This document shows, in pieces, positions 48,798 through 58,610 of a DNA stretch of 64,000 nucleotides. Origin of the DNA: Rhizobiaceae bacterium. Lineage in GTDB: Bacteria; Pseudomonadota; Alphaproteobacteria; Rhizobiales; Rhizobiaceae. A model generated the notes under the pieces. That model did not search any database. It had not been told where the DNA came from and saw only the letters and a program-made list of their open reading frames with translations. Both the position numbers and the translations under genes were made by a program. Positions within the stretch are counted from its first letter, which is position 1; each line of letters begins with the position of its first letter. The DNA lies in NCBI GenBank assembly GCA_020628035.1, contig JAHDFS010000001.1, positions 7,207 through 71,206 of the forward strand. The letters run 5' to 3'.

Positions 48798-49900
48798 TAT
48801 GCTGTAACCTTATCGCCATAATCACCATTTGCAATTTCTTCGGCCTCAATACTTTCAAACAGGGCTTTGAAATTTCCTTCGCCGAAACCATCATCGCCCT
48901 TGCGTTGAATAAACTCAAAGAAGATGGGACCGATCACGGTTTTTGAGAAGATCTGCAAAAGGATTTTGGTTTCCCCTCCATCAACAACACCTTCACCATC
49001 GATCAAGATACCATGCTTTTTCATCTGATCAATTGGTTCATCATGATTGGCGACCCGCTCATGCGATAACGTGTAATATGCATCTGGCGGACCCGGCATA
49101 AAGGCAACGCCTCTGTCAGCAATTGCATCCACAGATTGGTAAATATCATTGCTGCCAACTGCGATATGTTGGATCCCCTCGCCTTTATACTTTTTCAAAT
49201 AATTGACGATCTGACCCGTCTCACCGCGGTCTTCATTGATCGGGATGCGAATGCGCCCGCATGGAGATGTCAGCGCGCGCGAAAACAAACCGGTATATTT
49301 GCCTTGGATATCAAAAAAGCGAATTTCTTTGAAATTAAACAGATCGCCATAAAAGCGAAACCAGACATCCATATTGCCTTTAAAGACATTATGGGTCAGG
49401 TGATCAAGATAGTAAAAACCAACACCACTCGGATGTGCATTGGTGATCCAATCAAACTCGTCATTATAGGCGCTTTGATCATAATATTGATCAATAAAAT
49501 ATATAAGCGAACCGCCAATGCCAACAATTGCGGGAACATCCATTACTTTGCCTTCACCGGTATATGGTTCGGCGCCGTTTTTGACTGCATGTTTGAAAGC
49601 ATGTTCTGCATCCACAACGCGCCATCCCATAGACGGTGCACAAGGGCCATGTTCATCAATAAAGCCAGCAGCATGCGTGCCAGGCTGCGCGTTAATCAGG
49701 TAAGACACATCACCTTGTTGCCAAAGTTCAACCGCCTTTGTTTTGTGGTTGGCGACATGGGTATATCCCATTTTGGAAAAGGTATCCCGAAGACATTGCG
49801 GATCCGGATGAGCAAATTCGACAAATTCAAATCCATCCGTTCCAGCTGGATTTTCGAGTGTGATTGTGGCGCGCGGCGCATCATGCGGGAAAGGACCCAT
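48797..49900 (-). CDS. hpd: 4-hydroxyphenylpyruvate dioxygenase
   Basis: [69 protein letters not shown]; start at [10 protein letters not shown]. Confidence 0.95.
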   Translation of the reverse strand: MGPFPHDAPRATITLENPAGTDGFEFVEFAHPDPQCLRDTFSKMGYTHVANHKTKAVELWQQGDVSYLINAQPGTHAAGFIDEHGPCAPSMGWRVVDAEHAFKHAVKNGAEPYTGEGKVMDVPAIVGIGGSLIYFIDQYYDQSAYNDEFDWITNAHPSGVGFYYLDHLTHNVFKGNMDVWFRFYGDLFNFKEIRFFDIQGKYTGLFSRALTSPCGRIRIPINEDRGETGQIVNYLKKYKGEGIQHIAVGSNDIYQSVDAIADRGVAFMPGPPDAYYTLSHERVANHDEPIDQMKKHGILIDGEGVVDGGETKILLQIFSKTVIGPIFFEFIQRKGDDGFGEGNFKALFESIEAEEIANGDYGDKVTA

Positions 49901-49935
49901 AAGACATCTCCAAGTTTTGTTCTTGGATATTGTAA

Positions 49936-49952
49936 AACGCATCTGATGCGTT
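49936..49952. promoter_or_regulatory. Perfect palindrome AACGCATC-T-GATGCGTT in hpd/lrp intergenic region
   Basis: 17-bp inverted repeat read directly. Confidence 0.6.
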
Positions 49953-49984
49953 GGGGTTGCATTCTAACCCTTTTTTGATGTATT

Positions 49985-50003
49985 TTTGCGTAAATTTCGC
50001 AAA
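49985..50003. promoter_or_regulatory. Inverted repeat TTTGCG-TAAATTT-CGCAAA, candidate Lrp operator
   Basis: 6-bp perfect arms overlapping the lrp promoter region. Confidence 0.5.
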
Positions 50004-50015
50004 CTTTGGTAAAAA

Positions 50016-50462
50016 ATGACATTAATAACTCTTGATACTTACGATCATGCAATTTTAAACGCATTAGTTGCTGATAGTACGCAGACCAGCGCGCAACTCT
50101 CTCAGATCGTCAACTTGTCCGCGTCGCAATGCGCGCGGCGCAAAGCCCGCTTAGAAGAAATTGGCATCATTTCGGGATACAGCGCACGCACCAATAACGA
50201 GGCTTTGGGATATACGTTGCGCGCGATCACACGCGTTAATCTGATCAAGCACAATGAAGATGTGGCCAATAAATTCGCACGATTTTTAGAAACCACACCT
50301 GAGATCGAAGCCGCATGGTCTGTTTCGGGAGATGCCGATTACGTACTTAATGTCTTAACTCGAGATTTAAACGCATTTGCAGAATTCATTCACACCAGAT
50401 TATTGCCGCAGCCGAATGTCACCCAGGTCAAATCCGAGATCGTGTTAACGACGCTGAAATAG
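50016..50462 (+). CDS. Lrp/AsnC family transcriptional regulator
   Basis: TYDHAILNALVADSTQTSAQLSQIVNLSASQCARRKARLEEIGIISGYSA, C-terminal RAM domain. Confidence 0.93.
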   Translation: MTLITLDTYDHAILNALVADSTQTSAQLSQIVNLSASQCARRKARLEEIGIISGYSARTNNEALGYTLRAITRVNLIKHNEDVANKFARFLETTPEIEAAWSVSGDADYVLNVLTRDLNAFAEFIHTRLLPQPNVTQVKSEIVLTTLK

Positions 50463-50473
50463 TCGCACCAACA

Positions 50474-51160
50474 TCATACGCCCACATATTTCTCGGTAAT
50501 ATCGCGGGTCAGCTTATCGATTTGACCGTTCCAAACGGATGCGCCTCGTTCGATGATATAAGCGCTGTCGCAAATAGCCTTGAGCTCCTTGATGGATTTA
50601 TCAATCAATAAAATCGCCATGCCTGTTTCAGATTTTAGCTTGGCAATCGCCGCCCAAATTTCTTGGCGCACAATCGGTGCAAGACCTTCGGTTGCTTCAT
50701 CGAGTATCAGCAGTTTTGGATTGGTCATAAGTGCCCGCCCAATTGCAAGCATTTGCTGTTCTCCGCCGGACAAAGATGCTGCGATCTGATGTTTGCGCTC
50801 TTCCAACCTTGGAAACAACTCTGCGACATTTGCAAAATCCCAATGCCCGTCTCTTGATGCAGCTTGCAGATTTTCAATCACTGACAAATCACGAAAACAA
50901 CGCCGCCCTTCGGGCACAAGACCAATCCCAAGCCGCGCAACCTGATGACTTGGCAATTTGCTAATATCGCGCGCAGCAAACGTAATCTTTCCTTGTGAAG
51001 GCAACATCCGGCAAATGGATTTCACAGTGGTTGATTTGCCCATACCGTTTCGCCCAAGAAGGGCAATGACCTGACCCTCATCAATTTGCAATGACACATC
51101 AAACAATGCCTGACTTGAGCCATAAGATGCGGATAGATTTTCAATCTCTAAAAGACTCAT
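50474..51160 (-). CDS. livF: Branched-chain amino acid-type ABC transporter ATP-binding protein
   Basis: Walker A GRNGMGKST, LSGGEQQMLAIGRALM, LILDEATEGLAP. Confidence 0.9.
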   Translation of the reverse strand: MSLLEIENLSASYGSSQALFDVSLQIDEGQVIALLGRNGMGKSTTVKSICRMLPSQGKITFAARDISKLPSHQVARLGIGLVPEGRRCFRDLSVIENLQAASRDGHWDFANVAELFPRLEERKHQIAASLSGGEQQMLAIGRALMTNPKLLILDEATEGLAPIVRQEIWAAIAKLKSETGMAILLIDKSIKELKAICDSAYIIERGASVWNGQIDKLTRDITEKYVGV

Positions 51161-51906
51161 TCCGCATCTCCCAAATAGGCTTCTTTGACGCGTTTATCTG
51201 CCCGGATTTCATCAACAGTACCCGTGGCAATCACTTTGCCATAAACTAAAACGCTGATCCGATCAGCCAGGGCAAAAACAGCGTCCATATCATGTTCGAC
51301 CAGCAATATCGGCGCTTCTTTGCGCAAATCATCTAAGAAACCTGTCAGCCTCTTTGAACCTTCTGCCCCCAATCCAGCCATTGGCTCATCCATGATAAAG
51401 GCTTTCGGCTTAAGCGTTAAAGCAATTGCGACCTCGAGCTGGCGTCGTTGTCCATGGGACAATTCAGACGTTTGCATATGTTGCATATCTTCAAGCCCAA
51501 CGCGCCTGAGCGCATCTTCTGCCGTTAATAAAAGTGTTTTATCCTCGAGTGCTTTTTGAAAGAAACGCCACGGCTTTTGTGACGCGCCAAGTGCACCCAA
51601 AACAACATTTTGCAAAACGCTATCTTCCATGGCGAGTTGCGAGATTTGAAATGTGCGTCCTAGCCCCATTTGCGCACGCTGTTGTGGTCCATCATGTGTG
51701 ATGATCTGCCCAAGCAGCTCAACTTCGCCCATATCCGGTTTTAATGTCCCGCATATTTGCGCAATTAATGTTGATTTTCCTGCCCCATTGGGACCGATGA
51801 TAGCGTGGATCTCTCCTTTATATAAATCAATCGACACATCATCGCTGGCCTTCAGCGCACCAAAGTTTTTGGTGATGTTGTGGGTGGATAATATTGCGTC
51901 AGCCAT
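51157..51906 (-). CDS. livG: Branched-chain amino acid-type ABC transporter ATP-binding protein
   Basis: Walker A GPNGAGKST, LSHGQRRQLEVAIAL, FIMDEPMAGLG; start at MADAILSTHNITK. Confidence 0.9.
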   Translation of the reverse strand: MADAILSTHNITKNFGALKASDDVSIDLYKGEIHAIIGPNGAGKSTLIAQICGTLKPDMGEVELLGQIITHDGPQQRAQMGLGRTFQISQLAMEDSVLQNVVLGALGASQKPWRFFQKALEDKTLLLTAEDALRRVGLEDMQHMQTSELSHGQRRQLEVAIALTLKPKAFIMDEPMAGLGAEGSKRLTGFLDDLRKEAPILLVEHDMDAVFALADRISVLVYGKVIATGTVDEIRADKRVKEAYLGDAE

Positions 51907-52882
51907 GTTTGACCTCCCGCCCGGATAATATTCCGATAATGCCACCTTTGCCGAATAGCACAATCGACAGCAACAAAAGACCCAAATAGATATGCCAAAA
52001 CTCGCTCAATCCACCCAGAAAATGTTCAAGACCCACAAAAACAAGCGCGCCGATTACCGGACCAAATAAACGTCCGACACCACCAATAATGATAAAAATC
52101 ATAATCTCACCGCTCAGCTGCCAGCTAAACATGGAAGGGCTGACAAAGCGATTGAGATCAGCAAATAGCGCACCTGCAAGACCAGTGATCGCACCGGATA
52201 TAACAAAGGCAATGAGCTTAATGCGCATTGGGTCAAGACCGACCGTCACAACACGCTGCGGTGTTTGCCGTGCCGCATTGAGCGCCAAGCCAAATGGCGA
52301 CCGCGCAAGTCGGTGCACAAAAAATAAACCCGCACTCAAAATAATGAAACAAATCGCATAGAACTGGATGGGATCAAGCGTGTTTAATCCGGGAAATCCA
52401 TTGCGCACATAAATCGATAATCCGTCTTCACCCCCATATTCTGACCAACTGATGGAAAAGAAAAAGAACATCTGCCCAAAGGCGAGCGTGATCATGATGA
52501 AATAAACGCCTGAAGTGCGAAGCGATAAAACACCAATTAAAAAGGCAGCCAGTGCCGATATAACCACAGCGACAAGCCAAATGATGGGCATGGATTTCGT
52601 GCCGTCAATTAAAAACGGCCATTCCATAAAGGGCGTATAATTTTGCGCATGATAGGCAAGAATACCCATGGCATAACCACCCAGGCCGAAAAACACCGCA
52701 TGACCGAAACTTACCAACCCGCCATAACCCAGCGCAATATTGAGGCCTAACGCGGCCAGTGCAAATATTGCTGCACGTGTCATTAAAGTGATGGTGAAAG
52801 GCTCATCCACAAAAAGTGCATAGGCTGGAATGAGCACAAACAAAGCCAGAATGGATAAATTTAAATAGCGTTCTTTGATCAT
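51899..52882 (-). CDS. livM: Branched-chain amino acid-type ABC transporter permease
   Basis: LGLNIALGYGGLVSFGHAVFFGLGGYA, GPVIGALVFVGLE. Confidence 0.9.
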   Translation of the reverse strand: MIKERYLNLSILALFVLIPAYALFVDEPFTITLMTRAAIFALAALGLNIALGYGGLVSFGHAVFFGLGGYAMGILAYHAQNYTPFMEWPFLIDGTKSMPIIWLVAVVISALAAFLIGVLSLRTSGVYFIMITLAFGQMFFFFSISWSEYGGEDGLSIYVRNGFPGLNTLDPIQFYAICFIILSAGLFFVHRLARSPFGLALNAARQTPQRVVTVGLDPMRIKLIAFVISGAITGLAGALFADLNRFVSPSMFSWQLSGEIMIFIIIGGVGRLFGPVIGALVFVGLEHFLGGLSEFWHIYLGLLLLSIVLFGKGGIIGILSGREVKHG

Positions 52883-53799
52883 GCGCGCGCTCCAAACAAA
52901 CCTGTTGGTCGCCAGATCAAAACTGCGCCCATTAAGATATAAATCGCCATGGAAGCAAGTGATGACCCCACCGATGTAGCAGCAGAATTATCCAAAAACA
53001 GCGCAAAAAACCTCGGCAAGAAAACCCCGCCCAATGTGTCGGTTAACCCAACCAATATGCCGCCAACAAGCGCACCCTTAATCGAGCCAATACCGCCGAT
53101 CACAATCACGACAAAAGCCAAGATCAGCACCGGCTCGCCCATGCCAACTTCCACCGATTGGATGGTACCGACTAGCGCACCAGCAAGACCCGCAAGTGCC
53201 GCACCCAATGCAAAGATGATCGTGTAGAGCTTAGAGATATCCACACCGAGCGCAGCAATCATTTCACGATCATTTTCGCCGGCGCGAATTTGGATGCCAA
53301 TCCGTGTCTTTGTAATGAGAAACCCAAGCCCCGCCGCGATCGCAAGCCCCACAACGATTAATACAAGCCTGTAAAGCGGATACTCGATGCCGCCCGGTAA
53401 GCTGACTGGTCCCGATAAATATTCCGGAATATCAAGGAATAGAGGGAAAGATCCAAAGACCCATCGAGTTCCTTCTGAAAAAATCAAAATCAGGGCAAAT
53501 GTTGCCAATACCTGATCTAGATGGTCTTTGTTGTAAAGCCGCCGGATCACCAAAATTTCAATCAATGCACCTGCAGCAGCTGCAGCGATAAGTGCGGAAA
53601 TGAGAGCTAATAAAAATGATCCAGTTGCACCTGCAACGGCGGCGGCGGCAAACGCACCCACCATGTATAGCGAGCCATGCGCCAAATTGATCAGCCCCAT
53701 TACTCCGAAAATTAATGTCAGCCCAGCCGCCATCAAGAACAGCATAATGCCAAACTGAAGACCGTTCAAAATCTGTTCTGCGATAAGAATAAAAGACAT
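52879..53799 (-). CDS. livH: Branched-chain amino acid-type ABC transporter permease
   Basis: GLQFGIMLFLMAAGLTLIFGVMGLINLAHGSLYMVGAF. Confidence 0.9.
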   Translation of the reverse strand: MSFILIAEQILNGLQFGIMLFLMAAGLTLIFGVMGLINLAHGSLYMVGAFAAAAVAGATGSFLLALISALIAAAAAGALIEILVIRRLYNKDHLDQVLATFALILIFSEGTRWVFGSFPLFLDIPEYLSGPVSLPGGIEYPLYRLVLIVVGLAIAAGLGFLITKTRIGIQIRAGENDREMIAALGVDISKLYTIIFALGAALAGLAGALVGTIQSVEVGMGEPVLILAFVVIVIGGIGSIKGALVGGILVGLTDTLGGVFLPRFFALFLDNSAATSVGSSLASMAIYILMGAVLIWRPTGLFGARA

Positions 53800-53999
53800 T
53801 AAATAACCCAAGCTTTAATTGAGACCGGAGCAATCCGAACCCAGAAGAAAGCACCCCAAAGAACACGAACTCTAAAGCTCTATAACGTACAAATAGCTGC
53901 GTAAAAACCAGAATGTTGTGTTAAATCAGAATTTTGATTTTTAGATGGATCTGATTTAGCAGGAGATGCTGCATCGATGCGTGTCAAAACTGATAGAGT

Positions 54000-54608
54000 T
54001 TAGACAGCACCTTCATATTCAAATTTTCGCCAAGAGACCACCAGCCAGATTGCAAAGCCGATGGCAGCAATCAACGCAATACCAACGATTAACATGCTCG
54101 CGACCAAATCAGAGATTTGCGGAAGATTACCGGCAAACAAATAACCGATGAAGCAATAGCTGAGCGTCCAAAGCAAAGATGAAGGCAAGGCCACACTTGT
54201 AAATTTTGCCCAACTTGTTTGCACCGCACCACTGACATAAGACACATATGGTCCTGTCGGGCTGATGATCGTATGGCTGAGCAAAATAGCGAGCCATCCA
54301 TGTTTGGCCAGCATGGCCTCACTTCGTTCAATTGTTGGAGTGATGCTCTGAAAATTTTTGAGCTTTATCAGCAAACCGGGTCCTAAAAACCGCGCAAGCA
54401 AAAACGCAAATTGGTCCCCAATGACATAAGCTGCGGCGACGATAAATACGACTTGCCAAATAACCAAATCACCTGCTGCAGCCAATGCACCAGCCGTCAA
54501 AACAACAATTGAAGATGGCATGGGTATCCCCATACATGCGGTCATAACAACGAAGAAAATAACATAAAGACCATATTGTGGAATGAGGTTAAGAACGATA
54601 TCAGTCAA
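54000..54608 (-). CDS. DedA family membrane protein
   Basis: GIPMPSSIVVLTAGALAAAGDL, AYVIGDQFAFLLARFLG, ISPTGPYVSYVSGAVQTSWAKFTSVALPSSLLWTLSYCFIGYLFAG. Confidence 0.75.
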   Translation of the reverse strand: MTDIVLNLIPQYGLYVIFFVVMTACMGIPMPSSIVVLTAGALAAAGDLVIWQVVFIVAAAYVIGDQFAFLLARFLGPGLLIKLKNFQSITPTIERSEAMLAKHGWLAILLSHTIISPTGPYVSYVSGAVQTSWAKFTSVALPSSLLWTLSYCFIGYLFAGNLPQISDLVASMLIVGIALIAAIGFAIWLVVSWRKFEYEGAV

Positions 54609-54975
54609 CTTGGTTCTCCCGATATTCTTCGGTCACACTTCTTATTTTTTCAGTCAATTCCGTGAGCGAATATCCCTGTTCCGCAGCTATATTTTCAAGC
54701 CGCAATCCTTGTCCAATCACACTTTCATCCAACCCGAGGGCATCTAACACCAAGGGCATTGGGATATCATAAGACAACATGATGTAACGCGGTGTCATCC
54801 AGCCTTTCAGGTCAGAATCTTGGTGCCTTGGATCATTGAAGTAAATCGCATCCGCCATAAAGGTAAAACCGAAATATAATGCCAATCCTGTCGAGGCGAT
54901 AAAACCTGAAATCGGCAACCAGTGTTTGCGCGCAAATTGTTTGAGTTTTTCCTGTTGGATGTTTTTAAGGAACAT
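54601..54975 (-). CDS. Hypothetical membrane-anchored protein
   Basis: 124 aa, one N-terminal TM, overlaps DedA gene start. Confidence 0.6.
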   Translation of the reverse strand: MFLKNIQQEKLKQFARKHWLPISGFIASTGLALYFGFTFMADAIYFNDPRHQDSDLKGWMTPRYIMLSYDIPMPLVLDALGLDESVIGQGLRLENIAAEQGYSLTELTEKIRSVTEEYRENQVD

Positions 54976-55020
54976 TCTCTAACCGCTCATAAAAGGAAAG
55001 TTCGTGGGTTTCTTGAAAAT

Positions 55021-56322
55021 TTAATTATCAGTGGCCAACAGAGATTGCCGCTTAGACATCAAAGCTTGTGAGATCGCCTTTGCCTGATCAGATCCCCCAC
55101 CTGCTAGCAAATTGGTTTGCTCAAGCGGATCACTTTCTAAATCATAAAGTTCGGCCGGCTGACCTTTCGGACTAATAATCTTGAAATCACCTTCCCGCAG
55201 CGACCAACCATAAACACCCCCACCACGCGTTTGCAGATTGGTAAAATGTTCGACATAAACATAATCTCGGCTGCCTTCGCCACCATAGAGAACCGGGCTG
55301 AAATCAATTGAATCAGGTGCATTTGTTGACGTTCCCGCCAATTTTGCAATTGTTGTATTGAGATCGGTTGTGTTGATAAACGCTTTACTGCGTCCTGGAT
55401 TAATTCCCGGACCGGCGACCACCATCGGCACACGCGTACCACTGTCATAGATCGTACCTTTGGCTCTATGATTGCCATATAAATCGCCGATCACCTGATT
55501 TGGTGTCCCGTTGTCGCCAATGAAAATGACAATAGTATTGGCGCGCTGCTGAGCGTTTAAAGAAGATAATAGTCGCCCAACTTCTGTATCCAACGCCTCA
55601 AGCATTGCCTGATAATAAGGAAGCGGATTTTGTCTCACAGCCGCGTCGCTGTCGTCCAAATCATCAAAATTGTGCAACTCTTTTGGCGGCAAATGAAAGG
55701 GTGAATGTGGCGCGTTATAAGCCAACCACAAAAACCAGGGTTTGTCTTGATCTTCAATCCAGTTAATCGCGCGATCAGTTAAAACAGTTGTTGAATAACC
55801 TTCGATCTGAACTTCCTGTCCATTCTCAATCGCAGGCCAACTGAAATAATCGCGAATACCGCCGCTATAAAGGCCAAAATAATCTGAAACGCCCATTTGT
55901 TCCGGCGCATCATATCCTGAGCGGCGACCAGTCACGTGCCATTTTCCAATAACATTTGAGGCATATTCCGTTGCATTGAGCGCGTCAAACAAAGTCGGAG
56001 TATCAACCGATAATTCATCGCTGCCATCGGGCGCAACTGGCGCTCCAACGCCAGTTCTAAAACCATATTGCCCACTTAAAATGGTCGCACGTGTTGGCGA
56101 ACATGTGGGCGCCGCATATGCGTTTTCAAACACGATGCCTTCTGCGCACATCTTCTCAAGGTTCGGCATTGGCGCTTGTTGGTTCCCAACCGCATAACAA
56201 TTGGATGCGTCTAATCCCATATCATCTGCAATGACCAACAAGATATTTGGTTTTGCAGACGCAGAGACCGGTGACAACAAAAACCCAATCATCAATAACG
56301 CAGCTGTGAGAAAGCTTTTCAT
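55021..56322 (-). CDS. Sulfatase (type I, secreted)
   Basis: Signal peptide MKSFLTAALLMIGFLLSPVSASA; APTCSPTRATILSGQYG formylglycine motif; VIGKWHVTG. Confidence 0.9.
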   Translation of the reverse strand: MKSFLTAALLMIGFLLSPVSASAKPNILLVIADDMGLDASNCYAVGNQQAPMPNLEKMCAEGIVFENAYAAPTCSPTRATILSGQYGFRTGVGAPVAPDGSDELSVDTPTLFDALNATEYASNVIGKWHVTGRRSGYDAPEQMGVSDYFGLYSGGIRDYFSWPAIENGQEVQIEGYSTTVLTDRAINWIEDQDKPWFLWLAYNAPHSPFHLPPKELHNFDDLDDSDAAVRQNPLPYYQAMLEALDTEVGRLLSSLNAQQRANTIVIFIGDNGTPNQVIGDLYGNHRAKGTIYDSGTRVPMVVAGPGINPGRSKAFINTTDLNTTIAKLAGTSTNAPDSIDFSPVLYGGEGSRDYVYVEHFTNLQTRGGGVYGWSLREGDFKIISPKGQPAELYDLESDPLEQTNLLAGGGSDQAKAISQALMSKRQSLLATDN

Positions 56323-56368
56323 TGCTCGTCCTTTGATCTTAAAAAGCCCAAGAGTATTCATAGGCGCA

Positions 56369-57910
56369 TTACACCACTTCGACAATTTGCATCATACCCA
56401 TATCCTCGTGACGTAAAACATGACAATGGATAACAAACCGTCCTTTGAATGTCTCAAAACGCGTCTTATAAGTTATCGAACCCGCACCATTGCCAGAGCG
56501 CACGGGCACACCAATTGTGTCTTGCCATCGTCTAAGCGGATTTATTTCATCCAATTCTTCACCATTGATATGCGTAATGTAAAACGGGTTCACATGAATA
56601 TGAAATACGTGAAGCTGAGCAGCAGCATTTGTTATATGCCACTCCTCTTCGCTATCAAGTTTCATGCTCTGTTTTAAATCGCCATCATAAACTTCGCCGT
56701 CGATTAAATTTCTGCCAGAAAAATTAACCTCGCGCCTGTCTAATTTTGCGTTAGAAAATGGTTTCAACCGACTTCCGGGCAGCTCTTCAAGTTCCGACCA
56801 AGCTGCATCAACAGGTTCGCCAGAGACCTCGACATTGAGATCGAAAATATTGGCAAATTCTGCCCCATTTGTGATGTCTGAAAGTGCATTTCGGATGGTT
56901 TGAGCGAACGGTTTTGATGTAGGTTCCAAAGGTGCGCGAACAATCAAATCCATGCGATTGCCAGATGCAAGTGAAGCAGGGTTAAGCCAAGGCTCTTCTA
57001 GATTTTCCAGATCAATTGCAATGCGGCGTTCTAAGGTAAATCCGTCATATGCGATTTGATAAATCTCAAGATCTGGCTGACTTGCGCGAACAAAACCATA
57101 TTCTGTGGCATTACCCAGTGCATTAATAATACGCCATCGCTGAACTTCACCAGGGCGCATTTTTATAACCGGATCGACAGCTCCGCCACCATCTGGTTCA
57201 GCGACCACCACACCTTGGTTCATCAGCATGATGATTTTCTCATTTGCCGCTTCGATATAGTCCGGCATGGTTCCTGGTTTATCTTCAACAATTAGAGGAC
57301 CCGACAAACCTGCACCCACCTGCTGCGCTGTCGAACCATGTTTATGCGCATGATACCAATAAGTGCCCGAAGGATGTTCATCGCCCAATTCAAATCGATA
57401 TTTGGTTTCCTTCCAACGAAATGTAGATTTCACACTTTCACCACATACATCAGAACAACTCACCAGCTGTCCTTCGGGTACAACGCTGACAAAGACATTA
57501 TCGGCATCAAATTCACCTGACGAATCTGTTGTGGGCGAAACGTGCAATCCATGCGTATGCAAATTCGTCGTATTGATGCCATGAAAATTGTTGGGATTAT
57601 CAGTGCAGTCATCGTGGAGCGGTGGCAGACTATTTGTGAAATCCACGTCAATTGTCTCATCAGGATTAACGCGTATCGTCGGGCCTGGAGAAACGCCATT
57701 ATATGCCGGCCGGCCATCTACTGATCGCACATCAAGTTTAACATTGATGATGTTTGACACTGAAGCATTCGCATGTCTGGTCAAAATCGGTGCAATGCTT
57801 AATGACATCGTTGCAAGCAAACCTGCACCGAGTTTTATAGCTGATCTGCGTGTCCACCCAGACGCAATCGGAGACGTGTTTTGTTTTTTGCTCAATTTCG
57901 CACCATCCAC
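56369..57910 (-). CDS. Multicopper oxidase (Tat-exported)
   Basis: TRRSAIKLG twin-Arg signal; Cu motifs LHTHGLH, YWYHAHKHG, HVFHIHVNPF, HCHVLRHEDMGMM. Confidence 0.93.
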   Translation of the reverse strand: MDGAKLSKKQNTSPIASGWTRRSAIKLGAGLLATMSLSIAPILTRHANASVSNIINVKLDVRSVDGRPAYNGVSPGPTIRVNPDETIDVDFTNSLPPLHDDCTDNPNNFHGINTTNLHTHGLHVSPTTDSSGEFDADNVFVSVVPEGQLVSCSDVCGESVKSTFRWKETKYRFELGDEHPSGTYWYHAHKHGSTAQQVGAGLSGPLIVEDKPGTMPDYIEAANEKIIMLMNQGVVVAEPDGGGAVDPVIKMRPGEVQRWRIINALGNATEYGFVRASQPDLEIYQIAYDGFTLERRIAIDLENLEEPWLNPASLASGNRMDLIVRAPLEPTSKPFAQTIRNALSDITNGAEFANIFDLNVEVSGEPVDAAWSELEELPGSRLKPFSNAKLDRREVNFSGRNLIDGEVYDGDLKQSMKLDSEEEWHITNAAAQLHVFHIHVNPFYITHINGEELDEINPLRRWQDTIGVPVRSGNGAGSITYKTRFETFKGRFVIHCHVLRHEDMGMMQIVEVV

Positions 57911-58416
57911 TGCTTTCGCTCAGGGGACAGATTTTCACAATTTTCGATGATCAGGTCGCGAGACATAAACGGGCCCGCACTTCTGCTTTGCGCGCCAACA
58001 CCCACACAAATTGCGTCATCGAGGTTTAGTTTAATAAGGCCGGTATCATTGGTAACGACAAATTGCTGCGCTTGCTCACCTATGTCACAATCCTCAAGCC
58101 CCAAAGGTATTTGAGCATTGCTTTGATCAATAACCGTTACGCATTTGTCTGGAAACGCGACCGATTGAATTTGCCCTGTATCTTCAAGAAATGTGAACTG
58201 CACATCCCCGCCTTGCGGCTTGCAAGAATGCGCATGCAATTTGTCGTTATAGCCCCTTCCCACGGTATCGATACACCAACCCAAATTTTGATTTTCATCG
58301 AGATTATCTGCGAGATAAATGACCGGGGAAGGTGTTTTTAAGTCAGGTTCAACAGCCAATGCACTCACGCATGAAAGTAAAAAACCAGCCAATAAAAGTG
58401 TCATATATTTCATCAA
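57892..58416 (-). CDS. Secreted ricin-type beta-trefoil lectin-domain protein
   Basis: 174 aa, signal peptide, GWCIDTV...LHAHSCKPQGGDVQFTF...KCVTVIDQ...LGLEDCDIGEQAQQFVV repeats; overlaps MCO start. Confidence 0.65.
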   Translation of the reverse strand: MMKYMTLLLAGFLLSCVSALAVEPDLKTPSPVIYLADNLDENQNLGWCIDTVGRGYNDKLHAHSCKPQGGDVQFTFLEDTGQIQSVAFPDKCVTVIDQSNAQIPLGLEDCDIGEQAQQFVVTNDTGLIKLNLDDAICVGVGAQSRSAGPFMSRDLIIENCENLSPERKQWMVRN

Positions 58417-58506
58417 ACCGCTCCGAACATGAATTTTGGGTCAATTTGTATCGCCTAACTCATTGCATGACTTAGAAGAATTGGCGAATGCTGCTTTGTC
58501 GCGGAA

Positions 58507-58541
58507 TGTCGCAAAGTTTAACATTGATACAATTTGCGACA
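58507..58541. promoter_or_regulatory. Inverted repeat TGTCGCAAA-N17-TTTGCGACA in the divergent lectin-operon / TCS promoter
   Basis: 9-bp perfect arms; additional partial half TTTGTCGCGG just upstream. Confidence 0.55.
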
Positions 58542-58610
58542 ATTAATTATGCAAGCGCTTGGTTTTAAGTTGTATTGATGTGATAAAATTGAGAAATCAA
58601 AGAGGTAGGC

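Noticed and set aside
49136-49978. 280-aa plus-strand ORF
   Set aside because: Lies antisense to hpd (4-hydroxyphenylpyruvate dioxygenase); no recognisable domain and composition typical of a shadow ORF.
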